A program made the position numbers and the translations under genes. DNA of 64,000 bases from Paraburkholderia gardini (lineage in GTDB: Bacteria; Pseudomonadota; Gammaproteobacteria; Burkholderiales; Burkholderiaceae). The DNA is taken from positions 59,432-123,431 of the forward strand of contig NZ_CAJQYY010000021.1 in the NCBI RefSeq assembly GCF_907164575.1. The letters are read 5' to 3'. This document shows, piece after piece, positions 1 to 8,185 of the stretch (positions within the stretch are counted from its first letter, which is position 1; each line of letters opens with the position of its first letter). Under the pieces are notes generated by a model that was not told where the DNA came from, ran no database searches, and saw nothing but the letters and a program-made list of their open reading frames with translations.

Positions 1-1
1 T

Positions 2-430
2 GACGCGAGCCGCAAGGAATTCGATTTCATTCAGCAGATCGCTTCGTCGAAGGCCCGCGGCGACCGGCTGGACGCACAGGTTCGCGAGCAGTCAGATGAG
101 ATCGATGCACTGAGCAAGGAAGTGACTGCCTTGCGTTCGCACGAAGGTATCGATCCTGCCATTGCCGGTTTGCTGTGCGCGCTGGCTGGCGCCGGGCGCC
201 TGACGCCTGACGAGCTAAGCGCGATCGGAACCCTCGCCGACGCTCAGGTCGCCCTTCCGCTTCACTGCCCGAAATGCGGGGATGGCGAACCGGAGTTGTC
301 GCAGGTGGATCACCGCTTCGAACTGCAGTGTCCGGAATGCGAGCATTCGTCGGGCATGGGCGACTCCAGACTTCAGGCGGTGGCGCGGTTTCTGTCCGCC
401 AGGACCGTTTCCGCTTCGACGGCAAACTAG
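2..430 (+). CDS. Zinc-ribbon protein, 3' part only
   Basis: The reading frame is open from the first bases of the window, so the gene starts upstream and only its last 142 codons are visible. The first 40 residues are charged and heptad-like, which suggests a coiled coil. The last third carries two CPxC pairs (CPKC and CPEC, about 26 residues apart), a pattern typical of a structural zinc ribbon. I do not recognise the family. It could be a nucleic-acid-associated or mobile-element protein, given the recombinase-like gene that converges on it, but that is inference. Confidence 0.6.
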   Translation, partial: DASRKEFDFIQQIASSKARGDRLDAQVREQSDEIDALSKEVTALRSHEGIDPAIAGLLCALAGAGRLTPDELSAIGTLADAQVALPLHCPKCGDGEPELSQVDHRFELQCPECEHSSGMGDSRLQAVARFLSARTVSASTAN

Positions 431-494
431 AAAACGAATCGGGCAACAAAACACAAACACCCGGCCAGTCGAGCCGCGATCGACGTGCGATAAA

Positions 495-536
495 GGTGAG
501 CCATTTCGGGAGCCTGTGGGTGAGCCCTTTCGGGAT
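495..536 (+). repeat. Bipartite motif GGTGAG-N6-CGGGAG, two copies
   Basis: Copies lie at 495-512 (spacer CCATTT, second half CGGGAG) and 519-536 (spacer CCCTTT, second half CGGGAT). Their starts are 24 nt apart. They sit between two convergent genes. See the finding on this dispersed element for the full set. Confidence 0.8.
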
Positions 537-573
537 CAGGAATCGGCGCCCGCCCGGCTGGCGGGCATGATCG

Positions 574-1608
574 CTAGATAGAACGCGTTGATGAGGCTGG
601 ATCTGGAATGTCGCTCGCCGGTGCGTCCTGCAGGTTCATCCAGTTTTGCCACGCGCGGTGCAGCCGGTTCGAAGAGACGGGCTGCATGAATCCAAGCCAC
701 TGACCCACGAGTTCCGGCTCAACACCGGCTTCGAACAGATCTGCCGCGTAGGTATTGCGCAACGTATGCGGACTGGCGCGTGTTGTACGTGCGTCCGAAA
801 TGCCCGCGGCATCGATCAGCGCATCGACCGATCGCAACATCGTCGCCTTGTGCATCGGCCGTCCCGAAGGCGAAGCCGGAAACACAAGATTGCCGGCCAG
901 TTCGGAAAGACGCCGCTCGGCAAGCCATGCATCCATGACGGCCACGGCGAACGGCGAGAGCCGGGCGCGTCGCGTGAAGGCAGGATTGGCGGCTTCGACC
1001 AGAACCCAGGGCGAGCCTGGATTCACGCAACTAATGGTTAGCGTTCGCGCTTCGCCGGTCTTGAGTCCGCCACCGAGAAAAACCGCGATCAAGGCGCGAT
1101 CGCGACGCTCACGCCATCGGGCCGCAGCGGAGAGATCGGCGAGCGGCGAGAACAGATGTGCAACCAGAAGCGATCGTTCGACCGAAGCGAGAAATCCGGT
1201 TGGTTCATTGTCGCGGGCGTTGCGCCATGCGGCGTCTCCATCCTGGGCAATAAAGCGCGCGGGGTTGGTCGATGCCAGCTCGATTTCGCGGACGTGATCG
1301 AGCACACGCTCAATCAGCCTTAAATATCGGGCACGTTGCGGTTTGCGGATATCGAGACCAGCGACGAAATCGGCGATGGTATGCATGTCGACGGTTGAAA
1401 GACTTTTGCGACGAACCTTCAACCAGTCGAGAAACAGTCCCCATTGCGCACGATACACATCGGCCGAAGAGCGGCGGAACTGCTGACCCGCGAGCCAGGC
1501 GTCGAACGCGATGCGAGGATCGCGTCGCCAGTCTTCGCGTTGCTGGTCGAACAGATCGGTACTGGCCGGTTGCCGTCGTGGTTGCGATGAAGGAGGCGAA
1601 GCGACCAT
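574..1608 (-). CDS. Tyrosine-recombinase-like protein with degenerate active site
   Basis: This 344-residue protein has the two-domain layout of phage-type integrases: an N-terminal SAM-like core-binding domain (about residues 30-140) and a C-terminal catalytic fold (about 165-325). The box II signature SPHTLRNTYAADL is present with its His and Arg. The first catalytic Arg position reads GGLKTGEA, with Lys where GLR is normal. The LGH box reads WLGF, and the position of the nucleophilic Tyr appears to be Leu. It therefore looks like a family member that may not cut DNA and could act as a binding or accessory factor. The alternative is a divergent enzyme with displaced residues. The ATG start has only a weak ribosome-binding site. 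Confidence 0.75.
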   Translation of the reverse strand: MVASPPSSQPRRQPASTDLFDQQREDWRRDPRIAFDAWLAGQQFRRSSADVYRAQWGLFLDWLKVRRKSLSTVDMHTIADFVAGLDIRKPQRARYLRLIERVLDHVREIELASTNPARFIAQDGDAAWRNARDNEPTGFLASVERSLLVAHLFSPLADLSAAARWRERRDRALIAVFLGGGLKTGEARTLTISCVNPGSPWVLVEAANPAFTRRARLSPFAVAVMDAWLAERRLSELAGNLVFPASPSGRPMHKATMLRSVDALIDAAGISDARTTRASPHTLRNTYAADLFEAGVEPELVGQWLGFMQPVSSNRLHRAWQNWMNLQDAPASDIPDPASSTRSI

Positions 1609-1844
1609 GATTGAATATCCGTTAGTTGCGTGAAGTGTAGGGCATTCATATGGCGTTTTCCAGACGCGAAGCGCAAGGTCAACACGCTATCGGTCCCAGG
1701 CTCACAGATCTTCGGGCGCCTTCAGCGCACAAATACGGATAAAAAGACATCGCTTCTGAGGCACGCTTTCCGCGATGCGTCGCCCCCCGATGCGCACCGC
1801 GCCTGCTGACCTCCAATGCAACCATAACGGACGAGACCCTTCGC

Positions 1845-2231
1845 CTAGCCGCCCCAGGCGCGGGGGCGCATTGCCGCCGCCCGCTTTCCAGCAGACTGCA
1901 TCGAGGCGACGTGCGCCTTCTCATAAGCATTGACCGCAAAGGCGAATACCGCTGGCAACGCGTTCGATGCGCCGAAATCCACCGTATCGTCGGTTTCCGG
2001 GTATGGCAGGTTATCCGGCCGCTGGAACAGCACGAGCAAAAATGCGTCGTGGCGGCTCGCGAAGCCCAGATCGGCCAGCGCCTCCGCTTCGATTGCATGC
2101 AGCAGCCGCCACGTCAGCGGTACCTGCTGCGCGATATATCGCTCTGCGATGTGACGCACGATGTGTTCGAGATCGCGCGCGGCCGCCTGGAAGCGCAGCG
2201 CGGCAAGGTCATGCTCGTTCGGGTGGTTCAT
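1845..2231 (-). CDS. Unknown 128-residue protein under an SOS box
   Basis: I do not recognise the family. The protein is soluble, with no signal peptide or membrane segment, and its first 70 residues look alpha-helical. It has a short basic, low-complexity C-terminus. The ATG is preceded by GGAG at about 8 nt. A complete LexA box lies 25 nt upstream, so the gene is probably induced by DNA damage. It lies downstream of the XRE-cupin regulator gene on the same strand, but the 127-nt gap with its own operator argues for a separate promoter. The role is unknown; a function in the DNA damage response is inferred only from the operator. Confidence 0.7.
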   Translation of the reverse strand: MNHPNEHDLAALRFQAAARDLEHIVRHIAERYIAQQVPLTWRLLHAIEAEALADLGFASRHDAFLLVLFQRPDNLPYPETDDTVDFGASNALPAVFAFAVNAYEKAHVASMQSAGKRAAAMRPRAWGG

Positions 2232-2255
2232 TCTGGGCTCCGGTCAATCTGCCTA

Positions 2256-2275
2256 TACTGTACAAACATACAGTA
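2256..2275 (-). promoter_or_regulatory. LexA (SOS) box
   Basis: The 20-mer TACTGTACAAACATACAGTA has perfect 6-nt outer arms (TACTGT and ACAGTA) around an 8-nt core. This fits the CTGT-N8-ACAG LexA operator used by beta- and gammaproteobacteria. On the minus strand it overlaps a plausible -35/-10 region for the gene starting at 2231. Confidence 0.85.
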
Positions 2276-2358
2276 GTTGGTGCAACCTCGGCCATCCGGC
2301 CGAGGCGTCAGATTGCTGCCGTTGCGCTATCGTGAAGGCGTTGCATGAGCGCGGAGGT

Positions 2359-2982
2359 TCACCCGTGAATCACCACCAGCAAGGCCTTTGCCTCGCCTTT
2401 TCCTGCATTGCGGATCGCGTGCGGTTCGTCGGCGATGTAGCGCGCCGTGTCGGCTGCCTTCAGCTTGCGGCTCGTGCCCGCGGCGTCGATTTCGATCGTG
2501 CCGTTCAGCACCGTCAAATGTTCGCGCGTGCCGGGCTCGTGTGCGTTCGAGACGAGCGCGCCGCCCGGCTGCAGTGTCAGTTCGTACCACTCGAACTTGC
2601 CCGCGAGCTCGATCGGCCCCCATACCCGCAATTGATAGCGACTGTCGTGGCCGCTCAGCGTCGGAATTTCGTGTGGTCCGGATACGGCGATGGCTTCCGG
2701 CGGCTTCTGCTGGGCGAACAGCGAATCGAGGCTGACACCAAGCGCGTTCGTGAGACGCCACGCCACCGCGATCGTGGGATTAGCCTTGTCGCGCTCGATT
2801 TCCGACAGCATCGATTTCGATACGCCGGCTGCGCGGGAGAGATCGTCGAGCGTCATCCGCCTTTCGCCACGCAGGCGCTGGATCTGCTCGCCCACGCGTG
2901 GAGGAGCGGCGACCGTCGCAGCCTGGGCCGTGGGCGTGAGAGGGGACGCTGTCGATGTGCGGCGCGTTCCGGAACTTGCCAT
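2359..2982 (-). CDS. XRE-family regulator with cupin domain
   Basis: Residues 30-85 form a helix-turn-helix (RMTLDDLSRAAGVSKSMLSE), and residues 120-205 form a C-terminal cupin barrel that probably senses a small ligand. This HTH-plus-cupin layout is common in regulators of amino acid and amine catabolism. The gene is divergent from kbl-tdh, with 153 nt between start codons. Two similar operator-like sequences lie in that gap, so it probably controls threonine catabolism and itself. Whether it activates or represses cannot be read from the sequence. Confidence 0.85.
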   Translation of the reverse strand: MASSGTRRTSTASPLTPTAQAATVAAPPRVGEQIQRLRGERRMTLDDLSRAAGVSKSMLSEIERDKANPTIAVAWRLTNALGVSLDSLFAQQKPPEAIAVSGPHEIPTLSGHDSRYQLRVWGPIELAGKFEWYELTLQPGGALVSNAHEPGTREHLTVLNGTIEIDAAGTSRKLKAADTARYIADEPHAIRNAGKGEAKALLVVIHG

Positions 2983-3005
2983 CGGGTGACCTATCGTTTA
3001 AAGTT

Positions 3006-3042
3006 GTTCGATATACCGAACTTAGGTTCGAAATATAGAATT
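3006..3042. promoter_or_regulatory. Tandem operator-like repeats between the XRE-cupin gene and kbl
   Basis: GTTCGATATACCGAAC at 3006-3021 is a near-perfect palindrome with one mismatched pair. A weaker related site, GTTCGAAATATAGAAT, begins at 3026, exactly 20 nt later. This is about two helical turns and suggests cooperative binding of dimers on one DNA face. The likely binder is the adjacent XRE-cupin protein. Confidence 0.6.
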
Positions 3043-3135
3043 AATCCGGTAAAGCTGACAGCCGACTATAACAGGCTGGCGGTCCGCGAGCTAATGCCAC
3101 GGCGTGATCCGCCGGGCCATTCAGGAGCCTGATTC

Positions 3136-4335
3136 ATGCGTGAACCCTTTCTCGCCCATCTGCGCAGCACGGTTGAGCAGATTCGTAACGACGGCTTTTA
3201 CAAGACCGAGCGCGTGATCGCCAGTCCGCAGTCGGCTGACGTTCGTCTTGAGGGCGGCGCCGATGTGCTGAACTTCTGCGCCAACAATTATCTGGGCCTC
3301 GCGAACGATCCGCGGCTCGTGGCCGCCGCAAAAGACGGACTCGACCGGGACGGGTTTGGCATGGCATCGGTCCGTTTCATCTGCGGCACGCAGACGGTGC
3401 ACAAGGAACTGGAGCGTGAGATCGCCGCGTTTCTGCAGACGGACGACTGCATTCTCTACTCCAGCTGTTTCGATGCGAACGGTGGCCTGTTCGAGACGCT
3501 CCTCGACGAATCCGACGCGATCATCAGCGATGAACTGAATCACGCCAGCATTATCGATGGCGTGCGTCTGTCGAAGGCAAAGCGTTTCCGTTACCGGAAC
3601 AATGATCTCGCCGATCTCGAAGCTAAGTTGCAGGAGGCCGATGCCGCTGGCGCGCGATTCAAGCTGATTGCCACTGACGGCGTGTTTTCGATGGATGGCA
3701 TCATCGCCGATCTCGCCGGCATCTGCGATCTGGCGGACCGGTACGGTGCGCTCGTCATGGTCGACGATTCGCACGCAGTGGGATTTATCGGCGAGAACGG
3801 GCGCGGTACGCCCGAGCATTGTGGCGTGCTCTCGCGCGTCGACATCATCACGGGCACGCTTGGCAAGGCACTCGGTGGCGCATCGGGCGGCTATGTCGCC
3901 GCACGCAGGGAAGTCGTCGAGTTGTTGCGGCAGCGCTCGCGTCCATACCTCTTTTCGAACACGCTCACGCCCAGCATCGCCGCGGCCTCCCTGAAGGTGC
4001 TCGACCTGCTTGCCAGCGAGGAAGGCGCGAAGCTGCGCGAGCGCGTTCGCGCCAACGGCGCGCATTTTCGCAGCGCCATGAGCGCACTCGGTTTCACGCT
4101 CGTGCCGGGTGAGCATCCGATCATCCCGGTGATGCTTGGCGACGCGCAACTCGCCTCACGCATGGCCGACGCGCTGCTGCGCGAAGGCGTCTATGTCATC
4201 GGTTTTTCGTTTCCAGTGGTGCCAAAAGGCCGTGCGCGCATCCGCACGCAGATGAGCGCGGCGCATACGCCGGAGCAGATCGGTCGCGCCGTCGATGCGT
4301 TCGCGCGCGTCGGTAAAACGCTTGGCGTTATCTGA
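3136..4335 (+). CDS. kbl: 2-amino-3-ketobutyrate CoA ligase (glycine C-acetyltransferase)
   Basis: This PLP enzyme cleaves 2-amino-3-ketobutyrate with CoA to glycine and acetyl-CoA, the second step of the threonine dehydrogenase route. At 399 residues it has the usual length of the alpha-oxoamine synthase family. Visible signatures are CANNYLGLAN near the N-terminus, DDSHAVGF with the PLP-binding Asp and His, and TGTLGKALGG with the lysine that forms the Schiff base. It is followed 15 nt later by tdh, so both are one operon. The divergent XRE-cupin regulator probably controls transcription. Confidence 0.97.
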   Translation: MREPFLAHLRSTVEQIRNDGFYKTERVIASPQSADVRLEGGADVLNFCANNYLGLANDPRLVAAAKDGLDRDGFGMASVRFICGTQTVHKELEREIAAFLQTDDCILYSSCFDANGGLFETLLDESDAIISDELNHASIIDGVRLSKAKRFRYRNNDLADLEAKLQEADAAGARFKLIATDGVFSMDGIIADLAGICDLADRYGALVMVDDSHAVGFIGENGRGTPEHCGVLSRVDIITGTLGKALGGASGGYVAARREVVELLRQRSRPYLFSNTLTPSIAAASLKVLDLLASEEGAKLRERVRANGAHFRSAMSALGFTLVPGEHPIIPVMLGDAQLASRMADALLREGVYVIGFSFPVVPKGRARIRTQMSAAHTPEQIGRAVDAFARVGKTLGVI

Positions 4336-4350
4336 AACGGAGTCCATCAC

Positions 4351-5382
4351 ATGAAAGCACTTGCAAAACTCGAACGCGCGCCTGGCCTTACGCTCACGCG
4401 CGTGAAAAAGCCCGAAGTCGGTCACAACGACGTGATGATCCGCATCACACGCACCGCGATCTGCGGCACGGATATTCACATCTGGAAATGGGACGACTGG
4501 GCGCAAAAGACGATCCCCGTGCCGATGCACGTCGGACATGAATATGTCGGTGAAATCGTCGAGATGGGTCAGGAAGTGCGTGGCTTCGCCATTGGCGACC
4601 GCGTCTCCGGCGAAGGCCACATTACGTGTGGCTTCTGTCGCAATTGCCGCGCCGGGCGTCGTCATCTGTGCCGCAACACGGTCGGCGTCGGCGTGAACCG
4701 CGAGGGCGCGTTCGCCGAGTATCTCGTGATTCCCGCTTTCAACGCGTTCAGGATTCCGCCGGAAATTTCCGACGACCTCGCCGCGATCTTCGATCCGTTC
4801 GGTAACGCAACACACACGGCGCTTTCGTTCAACCTGGTCGGCGAAGATGTCCTGATCACGGGCGCCGGGCCGATTGGCATCATGGCGGTCGCGATTGCGA
4901 AGCACGTCGGCGCGCGCAACGTCGTGATTACCGACGTCAATGACTATCGGCTCGGCCTCGCGCGAAAAATGGGTGCGACGCGGGCTGTCAACGTTTCGCG
5001 TGAATCGTTACGCGACGTCATGGAAGACCTCCACATGACCGAAGGCTTCGATGTCGGGCTCGAGATGTCCGGCGTGCCGAGCGCATTCACCAGCATGCTC
5101 GATGCGATGAATCACGGCGGCAAGATTGCACTTCTCGGCATTCCGCCGGCACAAACCGCGATCGACTGGACCCAGGTCATCTTCAAGGGTCTCGAGATCA
5201 AGGGTATCTATGGCCGCGAGATGTTCGAGACCTGGTACAAGATGGTTGCGATGCTGCAAAGCGGGCTGGATCTCTCGCCGATCCTCACGCATCGTTTTCC
5301 GGTTGACGATTACGAGCGTGCGTTCGCGACGATGCTCTCGGGTGAAAGCGGCAAGGTCATTCTCGACTGGACCTCGGCCTGA
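4351..5382 (+). CDS. tdh: L-threonine 3-dehydrogenase
   Basis: This zinc-dependent medium-chain dehydrogenase oxidises L-threonine to 2-amino-3-ketobutyrate with NAD+, feeding Kbl. Length (343 residues) is standard. The catalytic zinc ligands are seen in AICGTDIHIWKWDDW and GHEYVGEI. The structural zinc lobe is CGFCRNCRAGRRHLC, and the nucleotide-binding GAGPIGIMAV lies near residue 170. It is the second gene of the kbl-tdh operon. A conserved TDH-type specificity is supported by the gene order and by the WDDWAQ segment. Confidence 0.97.
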   Translation: MKALAKLERAPGLTLTRVKKPEVGHNDVMIRITRTAICGTDIHIWKWDDWAQKTIPVPMHVGHEYVGEIVEMGQEVRGFAIGDRVSGEGHITCGFCRNCRAGRRHLCRNTVGVGVNREGAFAEYLVIPAFNAFRIPPEISDDLAAIFDPFGNATHTALSFNLVGEDVLITGAGPIGIMAVAIAKHVGARNVVITDVNDYRLGLARKMGATRAVNVSRESLRDVMEDLHMTEGFDVGLEMSGVPSAFTSMLDAMNHGGKIALLGIPPAQTAIDWTQVIFKGLEIKGIYGREMFETWYKMVAMLQSGLDLSPILTHRFPVDDYERAFATMLSGESGKVILDWTSA

Positions 5383-5471
5383 TTCGTTGTAGTGTCGTCG
5401 ATTCGCGTTGCGTTGGGCGTGCGTCCAGCGCGCGCGTACACAACAACGAACATAAGCAAAAACCGATGCGC

Positions 5472-6122
5472 TCAGCTTCCCGCGGGCGGCTTCACAAATT
5501 CTGCCTGGATGCGCACGTGCACGTCGTCGCCTACAGCCGGATACCACGTCGAAAGCCCAAACTTCGAACGGCTGAAACGGCCTTCCGCCGAAAAGCCGAG
5601 CGTGTCCTGCTTCGTGAGCGGATCGGGCGCGAAGCCGTTGAACGTCACGTCGAGCGTGACTGGCTGCGTGGTGTCGCGAATCGTCAGATCGCCGGTTAGC
5701 GTTCCACGCGAATCGCCGGTTCGCTCAAAGTGCGTGCTCACGAAACGTATCTCCGGGTAGCGCACGACATCGAGCATCTGGTCGCTCTTCACCATCCTGT
5801 CGAGAAGCGGCACATTCGTGTCGACGCTTGCCGCGTCGATCGACGCCGTCACCGCACTTTTATCCAGCCCGCCAGGGTTCCAGTCGAGCTGTGCGGTTTT
5901 GCGATCGAACCGCATCGTAAAGCGCGAATACCTGAAGTGATCGATATCGAACGTGATGCTGCAATGGTTCGGATCGAGCGTGTAGCGCCCGGCTGGCACG
6001 CGCGTTTCTGTCGTGCTGACCGTGTGCGTTACCACCTGAAGTGGCGTGCAGGCCGCCGCTGTCGCGAGCATTGTGAGCAGAAACGTGCGCGTGAGCGCGG
6101 CGCGTAGCGTGGGTGTGCGCAT
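5472..6122 (-). CDS. YceI-family lipoprotein-like protein
   Basis: The mature part is a YceI domain, a lipocalin-like beta-barrel that binds isoprenoid or other amphiphilic molecules in the periplasm. Typical features are GRYTLDPNHCSITFDIDH at the start and DVTFNGFAPDPLTKQDTLGF in the middle. I chose the ATG at 6122 because it gives a clean export signal ending in LATAAAC, a weak lipobox. An upstream in-frame ATG would put 18 unlikely residues before it. The gene is divergent from the TetR gene at 6225, and a long palindrome lies between them. Regulation by that TetR protein is therefore likely. Confidence 0.88.
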   Translation of the reverse strand: MRTPTLRAALTRTFLLTMLATAAACTPLQVVTHTVSTTETRVPAGRYTLDPNHCSITFDIDHFRYSRFTMRFDRKTAQLDWNPGGLDKSAVTASIDAASVDTNVPLLDRMVKSDQMLDVVRYPEIRFVSTHFERTGDSRGTLTGDLTIRDTTQPVTLDVTFNGFAPDPLTKQDTLGFSAEGRFSRSKFGLSTWYPAVGDDVHVRIQAEFVKPPAGS

Positions 6123-6194
6123 GTCGTCGATCCGTGTTTCGAAGAGCATCACCATAACGCAAGCGCCCGGCATCATTCAGATTCCATGCTTGAC

Positions 6195-6218
6195 AAGGTA
6201 GAATGATCGTTCTACCTT
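6195..6218. promoter_or_regulatory. TetR-type operator between yceI-like and tetR genes
   Basis: A 24-nt dyad has arms AAGGTAGAA and TTCTACCTT around TGATCG, with one mismatched pair in the centre. It overlaps a -35-like TTGACA at 6190-6195 and lies 7 nt before the tetR start codon. Binding here would block both divergent promoters. Confidence 0.7.
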
Positions 6219-6224
6219 TCGTTC

Positions 6225-6959
6225 ATGGCGACTTCCACGACTTCTTCTGACAATCCGTCGACAACCCGTGCACGCGAGCGGCTGCTCGACGCCGCCGAGG
6301 CGCTGGTTTACGCCGGCGGCATCCACGCAACCGGTGTGGATGCGATCGTGCGCCAGTCGGGCACGGCACGCAAAAGCTTCTACACGCATTTCGGCTCGAA
6401 GGACGCGCTGGTTGCCGCCGCGCTTGAACGGCGCGACGAACGCTGGATGAACTGGTTCTCCGGTAACACGCTGGCGCAGGGCACGACACCACGCGCGCGG
6501 CTCATCGGCATGTTCGATGTGCTGCGGGAGTGGTTCTCGTCGGATGATTTTCATGGCTGTGCGTTTCTCAATGCAGCCGGCGAAATCGAGGCCGCTGATG
6601 ATCCGATCCGCATCGTCGCGCGTGAACACAAAGCGCGTCTGCTTCGCTTCGTGCGCCAGATGTGCGACGACTACGTGGCATCGACCGCCCCAGACGCCGT
6701 CGTGCAGGACAAACAGAACAGGCAGAACCGGCAGGGCAGGCAGAACAGGCAGGACGATCAGCGCACAGCACGCGCCGCGCGGCTGTCGCGGCAATGGCTG
6801 ATCCTGATCGACGGCGCGATCGGCGTGGCGCTTGTCAGTGGCGATGCCGATGCCGCGCTCGATGCACGCGCCGCAGCCGGACAGTTGCTCGAAGCAGATT
6901 CCATGGTCTCTCGCCCGTCGGTCCGACGGGTGTCCACCCAACGTCAGGAGAAGTCATGA
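6225..6959 (+). CDS. TetR-family regulator with a repeat insertion
   Basis: Residues 15-60 form a TetR DNA-binding domain (ATGVDAIVRQSGTARKSFYT). The ligand-binding half carries an unusual Gln/Asn/Arg-rich stretch near residues 164-178, encoded by a 9-bp tandem repeat. The protein is 244 residues, longer than the typical 190-210, because of this insert and an extended tail. Its stop codon overlaps the start of the next gene (ATGA), so the two are translationally coupled. The palindrome just upstream suggests autoregulation together with the divergent yceI-like gene. Confidence 0.9.
   Translation: MATSTTSSDNPSTTRARERLLDAAEALVYAGGIHATGVDAIVRQSGTARKSFYTHFGSKDALVAAALERRDERWMNWFSGNTLAQGTTPRARLIGMFDVLREWFSSDDFHGCAFLNAAGEIEAADDPIRIVAREHKARLLRFVRQMCDDYVASTAPDAVVQDKQNRQNRQGRQNRQDDQRTARAARLSRQWLILIDGAIGVALVSGDADAALDARAAAGQLLEADSMVSRPSVRRVSTQRQEKS
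6714..6758 (+). repeat. 9-bp tandem repeat inside tetR gene
   Basis: Five adjoining 9-bp units (CAGAACAGG, CAGAACCGG, CAGGGCAGG, CAGAACAGG, CAGGACGAT) encode a Gln-Asn-Arg-like repeat. The unit is a multiple of three, so copy-number change would alter protein length without a frameshift. Confidence 0.8.
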
Positions 6960-7435
6960 CCGAACCGATCGAAAGCCGTCCGCCCTTTCCGCCTTTCACG
7001 CGCGAGACGGCGATCCAGAAAGTACGCGGGGCAGAAGATGGCTGGAACACGCGCGATCCCGAGCGCGTGGCGCTGGCTTACACGCCGCAAAGCGTCTGGC
7101 GCAATCGCGCGGAGTTTGTCACGGGTCGCGCGGAGATCGTCGGCCTGCTGCGTCGCAAATGGGCGAAGGAACTGGATTACCGGCTTATCAAGGAATTGTG
7201 GGCATTCACCGATAACCGGATCGCGGTGCGTTTTGCCTACGAATGGCACGACGATTCGAACAACTGGTTTCGCTCCTACGGCAACGAAAACTGGAAATTC
7301 GATGCGAACGGCCTGATGGCACGTCGTCACGCAAGCATCAACGATATGCCGATCCGCGAGGCGGACCGTCTGTATCGCTGGCCGCTCGGCCGTCGTCCGG
7401 ACGACCATCCCGGACTGTCGGATCTGGGCCTGTAA
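6956..7435 (+). CDS. NTF2-like protein (DUF1348)
   Basis: This 159-residue protein has the NTF2-like cone fold seen in small enzymes and ligand-binding proteins. The DUF1348 signature is strong: KVRGAEDGWNTRDPERVALA and VWRNRAEFVTGR near the start, then FAYEWHD and SYGNENWKF. The ATG overlaps the tetR stop by 4 nt, with AGGAG 6 nt upstream, so expression is coupled to the regulator. The biochemical role is not established for the family. Co-regulation with the YceI-like protein through the shared operator is plausible. Confidence 0.88.
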   Translation: MTEPIESRPPFPPFTRETAIQKVRGAEDGWNTRDPERVALAYTPQSVWRNRAEFVTGRAEIVGLLRRKWAKELDYRLIKELWAFTDNRIAVRFAYEWHDDSNNWFRSYGNENWKFDANGLMARRHASINDMPIREADRLYRWPLGRRPDDHPGLSDLGL

Positions 7436-7646
7436 GCGCGGGCCCGCGCCGCGCGTTTCACCGATTCGCCATCGGTTCTCCGTTATTGTTCTCTCCGGGC
7501 GGCACGTCGCAGGTCGCGTGCCCGCTTTCCCGAGCATGCCCACCAGTTCGCGCACTGCGCGTTGAGGTACAGTGCGCGACGGTGATGACACAAACACTGG
7601 ACAAGAACATGGATCACGTCGGCATCCGACCGACGACGGAGAGGAC

Positions 7647-8165
7647 ATGCGTTTCTGGCGCAAAAAGAACAGGGTGGCATGCGCGGTGGTGGCCGCAGCG
7701 GCAGGTCTGACCATGACGACCGCGGCACACGCAACCGACTGGTGCAAGGGCGGCGTCTGGGCCGACGTGATGATTGGGTCGTATCACATCGACCCGGACC
7801 CCGACGAGCATTTCCGGCAGTTCAATCCCGGCCTCGGCGTCGAATGCTGGCTGAACAACGAATGGGCGCTGACGGCCGGTGGCTTTCGCAATTCGCTGTC
7901 GCGTCCTTCATGGTACGGCGGCGGCGTCTGGTCGCCCGACTTCACGCACTGGGGTTTCGTGCGACTCTCCGTGATCGGCGGCATCATCTCGGGCTATAAC
8001 TACGGCAACTGGGGTCTCGGTCGCGATCACACAATCGGACCGGTGGTCGCACCGATCCTGATGTTCGAATACAGGCGCGTCGGCGCGAACGTCATTCTGA
8101 TTCCACCGATCCCGTCGGACAATCTTCCGTTCACGTTGGGGTTTCAGCTGAAGGTGAAGTTCTAG
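7647..8165 (+). CDS. Predicted outer-membrane beta-barrel protein
   Basis: The 172-residue product starts with a clear Sec signal peptide (about 25 residues, ending AHAT). The rest has alternating polar and aromatic segments and a C-terminal Phe (KVKF), typical of small outer-membrane barrels. Motifs such as NNEWALTAGGFRNS and GYNYGNWG resemble PagP-like or phage-associated barrel proteins, but I cannot assign a family firmly. The ATG at 7647 is chosen for the signal peptide and the GAGAGGAC sequence just upstream. No operon partner is evident; an array of bipartite repeats follows the stop. Confidence 0.65.
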   Translation: MRFWRKKNRVACAVVAAAAGLTMTTAAHATDWCKGGVWADVMIGSYHIDPDPDEHFRQFNPGLGVECWLNNEWALTAGGFRNSLSRPSWYGGGVWSPDFTHWGFVRLSVIGGIISGYNYGNWGLGRDHTIGPVVAPILMFEYRRVGANVILIPPIPSDNLPFTLGFQLKVKF

Positions 8166-8185
8166 CAGGATCGCATCGCCGCAAT

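Noticed and set aside
1679..2098. A 139-codon frame overlapping the SOS-box gene
   Set aside because: Its product is Cys/Arg-rich and low in pattern, and it covers the same DNA as a gene with a better start and operator.
3121..4149. A long minus-strand frame antisense to kbl
   Set aside because: It mirrors kbl, a secure enzyme gene; long antisense frames are common in GC-rich DNA.
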